This document shows positions 34,227 to 40,695 of a stretch of DNA of 64,000 bases, in pieces (within the stretch, counting starts at the first letter, position 1; the number at the start of each line of letters is the position of its first letter). The notes below the pieces were generated by a model, which was not told the DNA's origin, did no database searches, and saw only the letters and a list, made by a program, of their open reading frames with translations. The translations under genes and the position numbers were made by a program. This DNA is from DATJMJ01 sp035503915 (GTDB lineage Bacteria > Actinomycetota > Acidimicrobiia > Acidimicrobiales > Palsa-688): the NCBI GenBank assembly GCA_035503915.1, contig DATJSU010000049.1, positions 186,001-250,000 on the forward strand. The letters are read 5' to 3'.

Positions 34227-34658
34227 TCAGCCCGCTGACGGTGGGATCGACGTTGGCCTAACGATGCTTGATCGCGACGGCTTCGCCGAGGAAGCAGAAG
34301 TGTGGGAGGACTGGTTGGCGCTCTCAGCGGACGGTGAAGGCAGCCGGATGGTGGGGACCAGTTCTTGGCTGGCGGCGAGCTCCCAAAGGTGCCTGAGCGC
34401 TTTTGTCGCCCCGGCCACGGCGCCGGCTTCGTCGTCAGGCAGGTTGCAGATCAGCCTCACGAACCTCTCCGCCCCGGCTTTCTCGAACGAACGGAGATGA
34501 GCGGCGCCGGCTGGGCTAAGGGACACGCGCACGGCGCGCTGGTCGTCGGGATCTCGAAGCCGCATGACCAGGCCGGCGTTCTCCAAGCGGTTCACAAGGG
34601 CGGTCATCGATGGTTGGGTTATTTCCTGGATGGGCGCCAGCGAAAAAGCCCTGGTCAC
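34227..34658 (-). pseudogene. truncated MarR-family regulator fragment
   Basis: The first ~85 residues contain the recognition helix and wing of a MarR regulator (EITQPSMTALVNRLENAGLV, then RLRDPDDQRAVRVSLSPAG and a C-terminal helix), but the ~45 N-terminal residues that form the dimerisation helix and first DNA-binding helices are missing. The frame starts only 16 bases after the 3' end of tRNA-Arg. The last ~45 residues (Ser/Pro-rich) look like antisense read-through of another gene fragment. I interpret it as a gene cut at both ends, probably by insertion or deletion beside the tRNA. A shortened functional protein is possible but unlikely. Confidence 0.6.
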
Positions 34659-34673
34659 GTTGCATTCAGCGGG

Positions 34674-34747
34674 CGCCCCCGGCAGGTCTCGAACCTGCGG
34701 CCCGCCGCTTAGAAGGCGGCTGCTCTAATCCCCTGAGCTACGGGGGC
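34674..34747 (-). tRNA. tRNA-Arg (anticodon TCT)
   Basis: Cloverleaf on the minus strand: acceptor GCCCCCG/CGGGGGC, D-arm GCTC/GAGC with AGGGGATTA loop, anticodon stem GCCGC/GCGGC with loop CTTCTAA (anticodon TCT, reads AGA), T-arm GCAGG/CCTGC with TTCGAGA loop, discriminator G. 74 bases; no encoded CCA. Confidence 0.97.
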
Positions 34748-34907
34748 CGCCTTCGAAGGTAGCCGCGTCCGGCATGGAGGCGGCCAGCACCCCCCGACGG
34801 GGCCAGCAGCCCCCCAACGATGTACCAACACTTTTGCAGTGGCGGGCAATAGCGTGGTGGGCAAGCGACCGAAGGAGGAAAGCACCGGCAACCGTGCCGA
34901 CTGAGCG

Positions 34908-34982
34908 GGTGACCGAGGGGACTCGAACCCCCGACCTCCAGGGCCACAACCTGGCGCTCTAACCAACTGAGCTACGGCCACC
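34908..34982 (-). tRNA. tRNA-His (anticodon GTG)
   Basis: Minus-strand cloverleaf: acceptor GTGGCCG/CGGTCAC, D-arm GCTC/GAGC, anticodon stem CCAGG/CCTGG with loop TTGTGGC (anticodon GTG), T-arm GGGGG/CCCCT with TTCGAGT. The base before the acceptor is G, giving the extra G-1 opposite C73 that marks tRNA-His. No encoded CCA. Confidence 0.97.
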
Positions 34983-35061
34983 GTGGGCTATTCAGTCTGG
35001 CACAGCAGCAGGACCTGAGGGATAACTAAGTAATAGCCCTGTTGCAGCCGATAAATAGTAA

Positions 35062-36018
35062 ATGGCCCTGAAGGACGCAGTGGGCGCTCGAACTAGGAGC
35101 GAAGGTCAGGACGAGGACCTCGTCCGCCTCTACCTGGACAGCATCGGCAAGTACCCATTGCTCACCAAGGAGGACGAGTTCCGCCTTTCGAGGCTCATCC
35201 AAGAAGGCCGAGGAGCAAAAGAGCAGCTCGATGGCTGTGGTACCCGGTCCTCGGCGAAGAGGCGCCAGCTGCTGCGCAAGGTGCAGCGGGGCGATGCCGC
35301 GACCGAGGAGTTCATCAACTCCAACCTCCGCCTCGTCGTCTCCATAGCCAAGCGCTACCAGTCCTCGGACCTGCCCCTGCTGGACCTGGTGCAGGAGGGC
35401 AACCTCGGCCTGATGCACGCGGTCAGCAAGTTTGATTGGCGCAAAGGGTTCAAGTTCTCCACTTACGCGACATGGTGGATCAAGCAGGCGATAAGCCGGG
35501 GCATCGACAACACCGCGCGCACGATCCGCCTCCCCGTCCACGCCGGGGACCAGGTCCGCCGTCTCCTCCGGGCCAAGCGCCAGCTCGAGAGCCAGACGGG
35601 CCAGTCCCCGACATTTGCCGAGCTGGCGCGGGTGCTCGAAATAACAGAGGCGCAGGTCATCGAGCTCCTTCAGCAGGGCAGCGACCCCGTTAGCCTCGAG
35701 TCGCACGTCGGCCCCGACGGTGACAGCGAGCTCGGGGACATAGTGCCCGACGTGAGTTCTCCCACCCCCTTCGAGGTGGTCGCCGCCGGGATGCTGAGCG
35801 GGGAAGTAAGTAAGCTCCTCTCCTCGCTGGACGAGCGTGAGCAGGAGATCTTGCGGCTCCGGTTTGGCTTCGACCGGGGTGACCCAAGGACCTTGGAGGA
35901 GGTCGGGGCCACTTTGCACTTGACCCGGGAGAGGATCCGCCAGATCGAACGGGCCGCGCTTTCCAAGCTCAGGCACCCCTCGGCGAAGTCGGACAGCCGG
36001 GACCTCCTCGCAAGCTGA
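35062..36018 (+). CDS. RNA polymerase sigma factor, sigma-70 group 2 (SigB/HrdB-like)
   Basis: 318 residues. Region 1.2 (DLVRLYLDSIGKYPLLTKED), region 2 core (NLRLVVSIAKRYQSSDLPLLD and GFKFSTYATWWIKQAISRGI), region 3 (QSPTFAELARVLEITEAQV) and region 4.2 helix-turn-helix (TLEEVGATLHLTRERIRQIE) are all present. There is no long acidic region 1.1, so it is a non-essential primary-like sigma rather than the housekeeping RpoD. It recognises promoters close to the consensus. The ATG has no Shine-Dalgarno. It could be the target of the anti-sigma protein at 18111, but that is not shown. Upstream lie tRNA-His and tRNA-Arg, transcribed divergently. Confidence 0.93.
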   Translation: MALKDAVGARTRSEGQDEDLVRLYLDSIGKYPLLTKEDEFRLSRLIQEGRGAKEQLDGCGTRSSAKRRQLLRKVQRGDAATEEFINSNLRLVVSIAKRYQSSDLPLLDLVQEGNLGLMHAVSKFDWRKGFKFSTYATWWIKQAISRGIDNTARTIRLPVHAGDQVRRLLRAKRQLESQTGQSPTFAELARVLEITEAQVIELLQQGSDPVSLESHVGPDGDSELGDIVPDVSSPTPFEVVAAGMLSGEVSKLLSSLDEREQEILRLRFGFDRGDPRTLEEVGATLHLTRERIRQIERAALSKLRHPSAKSDSRDLLAS

Positions 36019-36171
36019 AGCCGGAGGGCGTCAAGACCGTCATCGTCAGCCTCACCTCCCGGCCCGGCCGTGCTTCAGGCAAGGTGCCTCTTCGACCGCA
36101 TCGGTCCCGACGGCTCGAAGGATATTTGCTGCGAGCGGCAGGGACACCTCGGCTCCTTCTTCGTGCGCGAG

Positions 36172-36513
36172 CTACCTACCGACGACGACGCTGGTGGCGA
36201 GGATCGTCCCCATCTCGAGCTCGCCTTTGACTGTCAGGGTTTCGCCTTTTTTCAGTGAGGAGAGCCTCTCCTTCATGCCGTTGTCGGTGATGTGCGTCAT
36301 GGCGTTGGTCTTGACGGCATAGGACTTCATGCCCACCTTTAACTCGAACGAGCTCATACTGAGGAGCTTTTCAAAGGTGCCTGTCCTGCTGACGGTCATT
36401 GCGGCCATGGGGGCAGGGGCGACCTGCGCTGTGGCAACAGCCGCTCCTGCCACAACGGGGACGCTCGCACCGAGCGCCAGCGTCACTGCAGCAACGATCC
36501 TGTGGGGGTGCAT
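36172..36513 (-). CDS. small secreted protein with a DUF5666-like domain
   Basis: 113 residues. A signal peptide (IVAAVTLALGASVPVVAGAA, cleavage near residue 25-30) and one beta-rich unit ending KKGETLTVKGELEMGTILAT, similar to the repeats of the protein at 29712 and to DUF5666. Perfect AAGGAGGA six bases before the ATG. Last gene of a minus-strand cluster after ECF sigma, anti-sigma, molybdopterin oxidoreductase and cytochrome b genes, 38 bases downstream of the cytochrome gene. Position suggests an extracytoplasmic role linked to that redox pair; function unknown. Confidence 0.8.
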   Translation of the reverse strand: MHPHRIVAAVTLALGASVPVVAGAAVATAQVAPAPMAAMTVSRTGTFEKLLSMSSFELKVGMKSYAVKTNAMTHITDNGMKERLSSLKKGETLTVKGELEMGTILATSVVVGR

Positions 36514-36551
36514 TTGTGTTCCTCCTTATTTTGTCGGTGGTTGTTGCTGGG

Positions 36552-37205
36552 CTATTTGTCGGTTGCCGGTGCGGGCACACGGGCCGCCTGGCCCTGTTCG
36601 GCCGGTTGCGGCCCGGGGGAAGGACCGACTGACCAAGCTGGCGCATGTCGCCGCAACCATGTAAGCGGTACCCACCCGGCCACCATGCTCCGAAGCGCGC
36701 CCGGGTGCGTGAGAGCAAAGCTGATATGGCCACAAATGACAACGAAGAACAAAACCGCAAAGACGTCATGTACGAACGTGGCTCCCGTGCGCACCGATAC
36801 GGGGAGAAAATTGCCCCAGCGGAGGATAATGCCCGTCGCGAACAGCACAACAAGCATCCCGCCGACGGCATTGGTATTGAGTTTTTGCCCGGGGTTAAAT
36901 TTGCTGACCACTTCGCGACCGCGGCGCCCGAAGGTCCGGAGCCAGTCGATTTCAGAAGTCGTCAACCTGCTCATCTGGTGAAGGTCACGGCGCAGGTTCG
37001 CCCCCCAGCGGCCGAGCAAACCGGCCAGCAAGGGCACGAATACTGCCAGCCCCACGTATATATGGGTGTCCTCCACGGTCAACCGGTGGCCCACGAGCAC
37101 GCTGAAGGAGGGAACGTACAGGATGGCGCCTGTAACTACCAACGTCAGGACGAGGCAGGCGGTCGCCCAGTGGACCATGCGTTCGGTGATGTCAAAGCGC
37201 GCCAC
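36552..37205 (-). CDS. cytochrome b-type membrane subunit (formate dehydrogenase gamma / b561-like)
   Basis: 217 residues from GTG 37205 (GAAGGGCGG just upstream). Four transmembrane helices with haem-ligand-type histidines: ERMVHWATACLVL, VEDTHIYVGLAVF, TFVHDVFAVLFFVVICGHIS, like the di-haem cytochrome b subunits of formate dehydrogenase, hydrogenase and similar complexes. A longer form from the ATG pair at 37262-37265, overlapping the oxidoreductase gene, is also possible and would add a basic N-terminus. It most likely passes electrons between the quinone pool and the adjacent exported molybdoenzyme, analogous to MsrQ with MsrP. The C-terminal ~35 residues are Pro/Ala-rich. Confidence 0.85.
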   Translation of the reverse strand: MARFDITERMVHWATACLVLTLVVTGAILYVPSFSVLVGHRLTVEDTHIYVGLAVFVPLLAGLLGRWGANLRRDLHQMSRLTTSEIDWLRTFGRRGREVVSKFNPGQKLNTNAVGGMLVVLFATGIILRWGNFLPVSVRTGATFVHDVFAVLFFVVICGHISFALTHPGALRSMVAGWVPLTWLRRHAPAWSVGPSPGPQPAEQGQAARVPAPATDK

Positions 37206-37245
37206 CCGCCCTTCGCGGGGCCCGCCGCTACTGCTGGCTCTGCGC

Positions 37246-37974
37246 TTAGGAGATCGGAGCATCATGGCGCCCGTTCGAGTTGCCCACCCAGGCCTCGATG
37301 GCGTAGCCCTGCTGTTCCCAAAAACCAGGGACGGTCTTTTTGACGAGGGAGACAGACCTGAGCCACTTGGCCGACTTATAACCGTACATCGGCGCCACAT
37401 ACAGCCGCACCGGCCCGCCGTGATCAGCCGTGATCGGCGCGCCCAGCATTTCATAAGCGATAAGGACGTCTTTTCGGTGTGCTTCGGCAATTGTGAGGCT
37501 CTCGGTGTACAGGCCGTCATAGGAGGTAAATTCGACCCCTTGCGCTCCGGGCAGCGGCCCCGCGAGGTTGATGACGTCGCTTAGCAGGACGCCAGCCCAG
37601 TGCACCGCTGGCACCCTCCAACCCGTGACGCATTGAAAATCTCTCACGAGCTCAGTGCGGGGAAGTGCCCGGAGGTCGGGGAACGAGAGCCTCAAAGGGC
37701 GCTGTACGAGCCCGCCGACCGTCAAGGAATACGCCTTCTCGTTGATAGCGGGAAAATTCCCCGTCACCGTGTAGAGACGGAAGCGGTCGGCCCCTGGGAT
37801 CAACGCTGCCAGGCCACCTCCCCCAGAGTTGGTGAACGGTTGCAACAAGTCGCCGACACCGTTTTGTAAGGGGCTGCCGAAGATGGTGCCGAGGGCACCA
37901 GCGCCGAGCAACCCTATGAAGAGGCGCCGTCCAATGGGCTTGCCCTCATCGCGCTGCAAGCGAGTGCTGTCCAC
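37246..37974 (-). CDS. exported molybdopterin-dependent oxidoreductase (sulfite oxidase/MsrP fold)
   Basis: 242 residues from GTG 37974. The N-terminus carries a twin-arginine signal (GRRLFIGLLGAGALG, Arg16-Arg17), implying export of the folded cofactor-loaded enzyme. The molybdenum-ligating cysteine is Cys115 in DFQCVTGWRV, and further family motifs are VEFTSYDGLYTESL, LIAYEMLGAPITADHGGPVR and YKSAKWLRSV. Only the molybdopterin domain is present, without haem or dimerisation domain, as in MsrP/YedY. With the cytochrome b encoded next, a periplasm-side reductase (for example of oxidised methionines or other S/N-oxides) is the best guess; substrate not shown. Confidence 0.88.
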   Translation of the reverse strand: MDSTRLQRDEGKPIGRRLFIGLLGAGALGTIFGSPLQNGVGDLLQPFTNSGGGGLAALIPGADRFRLYTVTGNFPAINEKAYSLTVGGLVQRPLRLSFPDLRALPRTELVRDFQCVTGWRVPAVHWAGVLLSDVINLAGPLPGAQGVEFTSYDGLYTESLTIAEAHRKDVLIAYEMLGAPITADHGGPVRLYVAPMYGYKSAKWLRSVSLVKKTVPGFWEQQGYAIEAWVGNSNGRHDAPIS

Positions 37975-38024
37975 GCTCTTACAGACGCCGCGGAGGCGGC
38001 GATGATTGCGCGGCCCGCGAAGTA

Positions 38025-38753
38025 CTAAATGAGGTGGAGGTTCGCCGCCACTTGCGGCAGCTCCGCCATTGGCATCGCGGCTACGAGGAACATCGACTGC
38101 TCTCCGGCCGGCCGGTTGACGCCGTACATGGAGAGGTGGCCCTTGGTTGCCATCCAAGCCTTTGATGACGAGCCGGATAGCAAATGAGACGATTTGGGCA
38201 CCGGGAAAGGCCGCGCTGACGTTGCAACGAGGGCTTCTTCCCCCTTGAGCTCGTATGCCCGCACCATGACGGGTTGGCGCGCGATCATCAGGTGCTCTCC
38301 GGCTCTTAGTGCCGGGCTCGGCGCGGTATGGGGTTTGATCATGGCGACGACTGCGGCCACTTGGGGTGGGTCGGTGCTGGCCGGGCCCCGCGCCAGCAAC
38401 CATCCTCCGCCGGTCGCAGCGAGTGCGATCAGCAATACGGCCGCGGCCACGCCCACTGGGTTGGGGTGGCCAAGCAGGGAGCGCAACCGAGCCGCCAGAC
38501 GCTCTGGGCCCGGGCGACCGCGCGGGGCGGCCGGTGCACCTGCGGCTACTAAGACACCAAGTGCCACGCGATCGGTCAAGCCCGCGGGCGCCGGTACCCG
38601 TAACCTGCCCAATGCCAAACGTGCTGCTCTATCCGTTTGGACCGCGTGCCAGCACTCCTCGCAGGTGAGGAGGTGCTCGTCGAAGCTGCGCTCCTCCTCG
38701 CCGCTCAGGTCGCCGGCAAGGAAAGCGACAATGCGCTCTTCAGGGCAGGTCAC
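38025..38753 (-). CDS. zinc-binding (ZAS) anti-sigma factor, single-pass membrane protein
   Basis: 242 residues. The N-terminal cytoplasmic anti-sigma domain has the H-x3-C-x2-C motif in DEHLLTCEECW, preceded by an aligned TCPEERIVAFLAGDL helix. One transmembrane helix (PVGVAAAVLLIALAATGGGW, ~135-155) leads to an extracytoplasmic domain of ~85 residues with a PVMVRAYEL strand and several Met residues (MFLVAAMPM). GTG 38753 lies nine bases after GAGGAGG; ATG 38762 directly abuts that site and is less likely. It overlaps the sigma gene's end, as expected for a co-translated sigma/anti-sigma pair. The exposed Met-rich part may sense oxidants; this is inference. Confidence 0.86.
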   Translation of the reverse strand: MTCPEERIVAFLAGDLSGEEERSFDEHLLTCEECWHAVQTDRAARLALGRLRVPAPAGLTDRVALGVLVAAGAPAAPRGRPGPERLAARLRSLLGHPNPVGVAAAVLLIALAATGGGWLLARGPASTDPPQVAAVVAMIKPHTAPSPALRAGEHLMIARQPVMVRAYELKGEEALVATSARPFPVPKSSHLLSGSSSKAWMATKGHLSMYGVNRPAGEQSMFLVAAMPMAELPQVAANLHLI

Positions 38754-39276
38754 GGCCGACATCCTCCTCGACGAGCAAAGAAGCGAGGCGCTGGCGCCCT
38801 CGGAAAGCGCGCGACAGCACGGTGTTGCGAGGGCAACCAAGGATCTCACCGACCTCAGACGCGCTGTGGCCCGCCAAGTCCATGAGGACGATCGCGAGGC
38901 GCTGGTCCTCTGGCAGGCGCGCAAGCGCTCGCGCCACACACTCCCGGTCGATGTTGGCGATCGCTTCCTCAGCCACACCCACCCGGGGAGCCATCGGCTC
39001 GTGGTCATGCTCATGCACGGCAGATAGAGGTGCCTCGGCCACCCGGCGTGCCTGCCGCCGGCCCTCGCTGCGCGCGAGGTTCAGGCAGATGGTCACGAGC
39101 CATGCTTTGACGCTCGGGCCCCTTTGGGTTTCAAAAGCTGCGTAGGCGCGAAGGTACGTCTCCTGCACGAGGTCCTCGGCTTTGTGGTGGTCGCGGCTGG
39201 CGTGGAGCGCCACTCGGTAGAGGACATCGAGGTGCGGCAGCGTCGCGTCGAGGAACGCTCTCTCCTTGTTGTCCAA
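38740..39276 (-). CDS. ECF-family RNA polymerase sigma factor
   Basis: 178 residues. Region 2: LDVLYRVALHASRDHHKAEDLVQETYLRAY (split; core AEDLVQETYLRAYAAF) and region 4: ALARLPEDQRLAIVL, then GHSASEVGEILGCPRNTVLSRAFRGR as helix-turn-helix. Start TTG 39276 with an AGG four bases upstream. The anti-sigma gene overlaps its 3' end by 14 bases. The following genes (Mo oxidoreductase, cytochrome b, secreted protein) lie on the same strand and are likely targets. A hairpin at 39352 separates it from the preceding small gene. Confidence 0.93.
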   Translation of the reverse strand: MDNKERAFLDATLPHLDVLYRVALHASRDHHKAEDLVQETYLRAYAAFETQRGPSVKAWLVTICLNLARSEGRRQARRVAEAPLSAVHEHDHEPMAPRVGVAEEAIANIDRECVARALARLPEDQRLAIVLMDLAGHSASEVGEILGCPRNTVLSRAFRGRQRLASLLVEEDVGRDLP

Positions 39277-39351
39277 CTGCCTGGTCCCGGTCGTCCTCGC
39301 ACGGTTGCTTGCTCCGGCTCATAAATAGACGCCGCAACGACCGACATGATT

Positions 39352-39366
39352 GCACCCTTCGGGTGC
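39352..39366 (-). terminator. hairpin downstream of the 69-aa gene
   Basis: GCACCC-TTC-GGGTGC, six perfect pairs with a three-base loop, seven bases past the stop of the minus-strand small gene. A second stem CTACCC-GGCG-GGGTAG (39373-39388) covers that gene's last codons. No T-tract, so termination strength is unclear. Confidence 0.4.
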
Positions 39367-39372
39367 CCCTGC

Positions 39373-39582
39373 CTACCCGGCGGGGTAGCCGTGCGCCCCG
39401 AAGCTCATCCTGGTACCGACCCTGATGAGAAGGCACCCCACTACCACCCTGAGGCCGGGCCGCGAACCACGGGTGAGCGCGAGAGCGTTGAGGTGCCAAG
39501 AGCGGGCACTGCGGGCACAGGCCGCTCGCCGCAACTCCTCGGCCCTTACCTTACTGGTCCTCTCCATCAGCCACGGGTTCAT
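39373..39582 (-). CDS. small basic protein (69 aa), MNPWLMER type
   Basis: From ATG 39582 the minus strand encodes MNPWLMERTSKVRAEELRRA and then ~49 more Arg/Leu-rich residues with a hydrophobic LRVVVGCLLIRVG segment near the end. Short actinobacterial proteins with this N-terminal pattern (M-N-P-x-L-x-E, then E-L-R-R-x-A) exist and have no known role to me. GTGAGAAC precedes the ATG as a weak RBS. The AT-rich promoter island at 39604-39640 can serve this gene on the minus strand (TATACT) as well as the ArsR gene on the plus strand. A hairpin follows the stop. Confidence 0.58.
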   Translation of the reverse strand: MNPWLMERTSKVRAEELRRAACARSARSWHLNALALTRGSRPGLRVVVGCLLIRVGTRMSFGAHGYPAG

Positions 39583-39603
39583 GTTCTCACGGTACCACAG
39601 AAG

Positions 39604-39632
39604 ATTGCACTTGTAGCTATATTTTAGTATAG
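39604..39632 (+). promoter_or_regulatory. strong sigma-70-type promoter and palindrome before the ArsR gene
   Basis: TTGCAC (39604-39609), 17 bases, then TATAGT (39627-39632): close to consensus. The inverted repeat CTATA-TTTTAG-TATAG (39616-39631) covers the spacer and -10, a likely operator, plausibly for the ArsR protein itself. The predicted transcript starts only a few bases before ATG 39643, so the mRNA would be nearly leaderless. The island is strikingly AT-rich for this genome. Confidence 0.6.
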
Positions 39633-39642
39633 TTGAGTAACT

Positions 39643-40638
39643 ATGCCAATGTACATGGACGAGCTGGAACAAGCGGGCCCCCGGGTGAGCCTCCACGCCT
39701 CGCTCGCGGTCGAGATCGATTGGGCGCTATCGGGAGCGCACCGGGCCCAAAAAGCGCTGCCGGCCCTCCAACGCTTCTATCAGGAGTACCCCGATCTCGC
39801 CACGGAAGTGAGGCAGCTTTGGGCGCCGGAGGAAGCCCTCACGTACCCGGGCTACCTCGAGCTATCTCTCCTGGCGTTCGCGGGCGGCCTGCTCTTCAGT
39901 ACCGACAGCGCCGCGTTCCTGGCACGTCTCGATGAGATGTGCCAAACATCGCCAAAAGAGCTGCCGCTCATGTCAGAGCTACCAGCTGACCGGGAAAGGT
40001 TGCTCCAACGGCTCGAAGTCCTCCGGTCCTCTTCCCGGCGGCGCGTACATTACGTCCAAGTTGTCAGCGCGGTGTGGTCTCATCTCCGCCCATTGTGGGA
40101 AGCCCAGGGCCAGGCTGCTGTCGAACTGGCCATCCTCGAAAGGTCCATGGTCCTCGACAAGATCAGGACCTGGGAAGAGCTCTTGGAACCCCACTGCGCG
40201 GTTGACTTGGGGGCTCTTGTGGACGCCCTCGGTGAAGATGATGAGCTGGCAGTAGTGCCGGCATACTTCAATTGCAAACGTGGGTTCTTCGACGTACCTG
40301 GATTTGTGGTCCTCAGCGTCCGCACCGACAGCCCCGCCGCAATAGCCCGGGCACGTACCGACCTGCTCGCCCGCCGCTTGAAGGCGATCTCTGACCCGAC
40401 CCGCTTGGCAATGTTGGACACGCTCGCGCGCCATGAGATGCGCATTACAGACATTGCCAAGATGTTCTCGCTATCTCAGCCGACGGTGAGCAACCACGTG
40501 AAGGTCCTGCGCTCTGCGGGTTTCTTGGCTCAAGGCAGCGGCCGTGGGAAGCGCCAGCTGGCGGTCAGACGGGATGTCGTAGAAAACGTCGTCAGTGACC
40601 TGCAGAAGGTACTTGACCCTGCGGCTGCTCCTCGCTGA
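39643..40638 (+). CDS. ArsR-family regulator with large N-terminal domain
   Basis: 331 residues. The first ~240 form an uncharacterised helical domain (VSLHASLAVEIDWALSGAHR near the start, YFNCKRGFFDVPGFVVLSV near residue 210), like actinobacterial ArsR proteins with a DUF5937-type N-terminus. The last ~85 are the winged helix: RRLKAISDPTRLAMLDTLAR, ITDIAKMFSLSQPTVSNHVK and VLRSAGFLAQGSG. No clear metal-binding cysteine cluster, so the signal is probably not a heavy metal. Three ATG codons lie within the first five; the first fits the leaderless transcript. It probably represses its own promoter and maybe the divergent small gene. The MFS exporter at 40696 converges on it and might be a target. 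Confidence 0.85.
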   Translation: MPMYMDELEQAGPRVSLHASLAVEIDWALSGAHRAQKALPALQRFYQEYPDLATEVRQLWAPEEALTYPGYLELSLLAFAGGLLFSTDSAAFLARLDEMCQTSPKELPLMSELPADRERLLQRLEVLRSSSRRRVHYVQVVSAVWSHLRPLWEAQGQAAVELAILERSMVLDKIRTWEELLEPHCAVDLGALVDALGEDDELAVVPAYFNCKRGFFDVPGFVVLSVRTDSPAAIARARTDLLARRLKAISDPTRLAMLDTLARHEMRITDIAKMFSLSQPTVSNHVKVLRSAGFLAQGSGRGKRQLAVRRDVVENVVSDLQKVLDPAAAPR

Positions 40639-40695
40639 GCGCCCGGGGACGAACGCTCCCCAGGGCGGGCGAGAACCGGGCCCGAGCCGGTCCGT

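Noticed and set aside
34774..34962. Plus-strand frame between and across the two tRNAs
   Set aside because: Runs through tRNA-His and contains the antisense of its T and anticodon arms; not a gene.
36070..36258. 62-residue plus-strand frame with several cysteines after the sigma factor gene
   Set aside because: Overlaps the 3' end of the well-supported secreted-protein gene on the other strand, no RBS, no recognisable motif.
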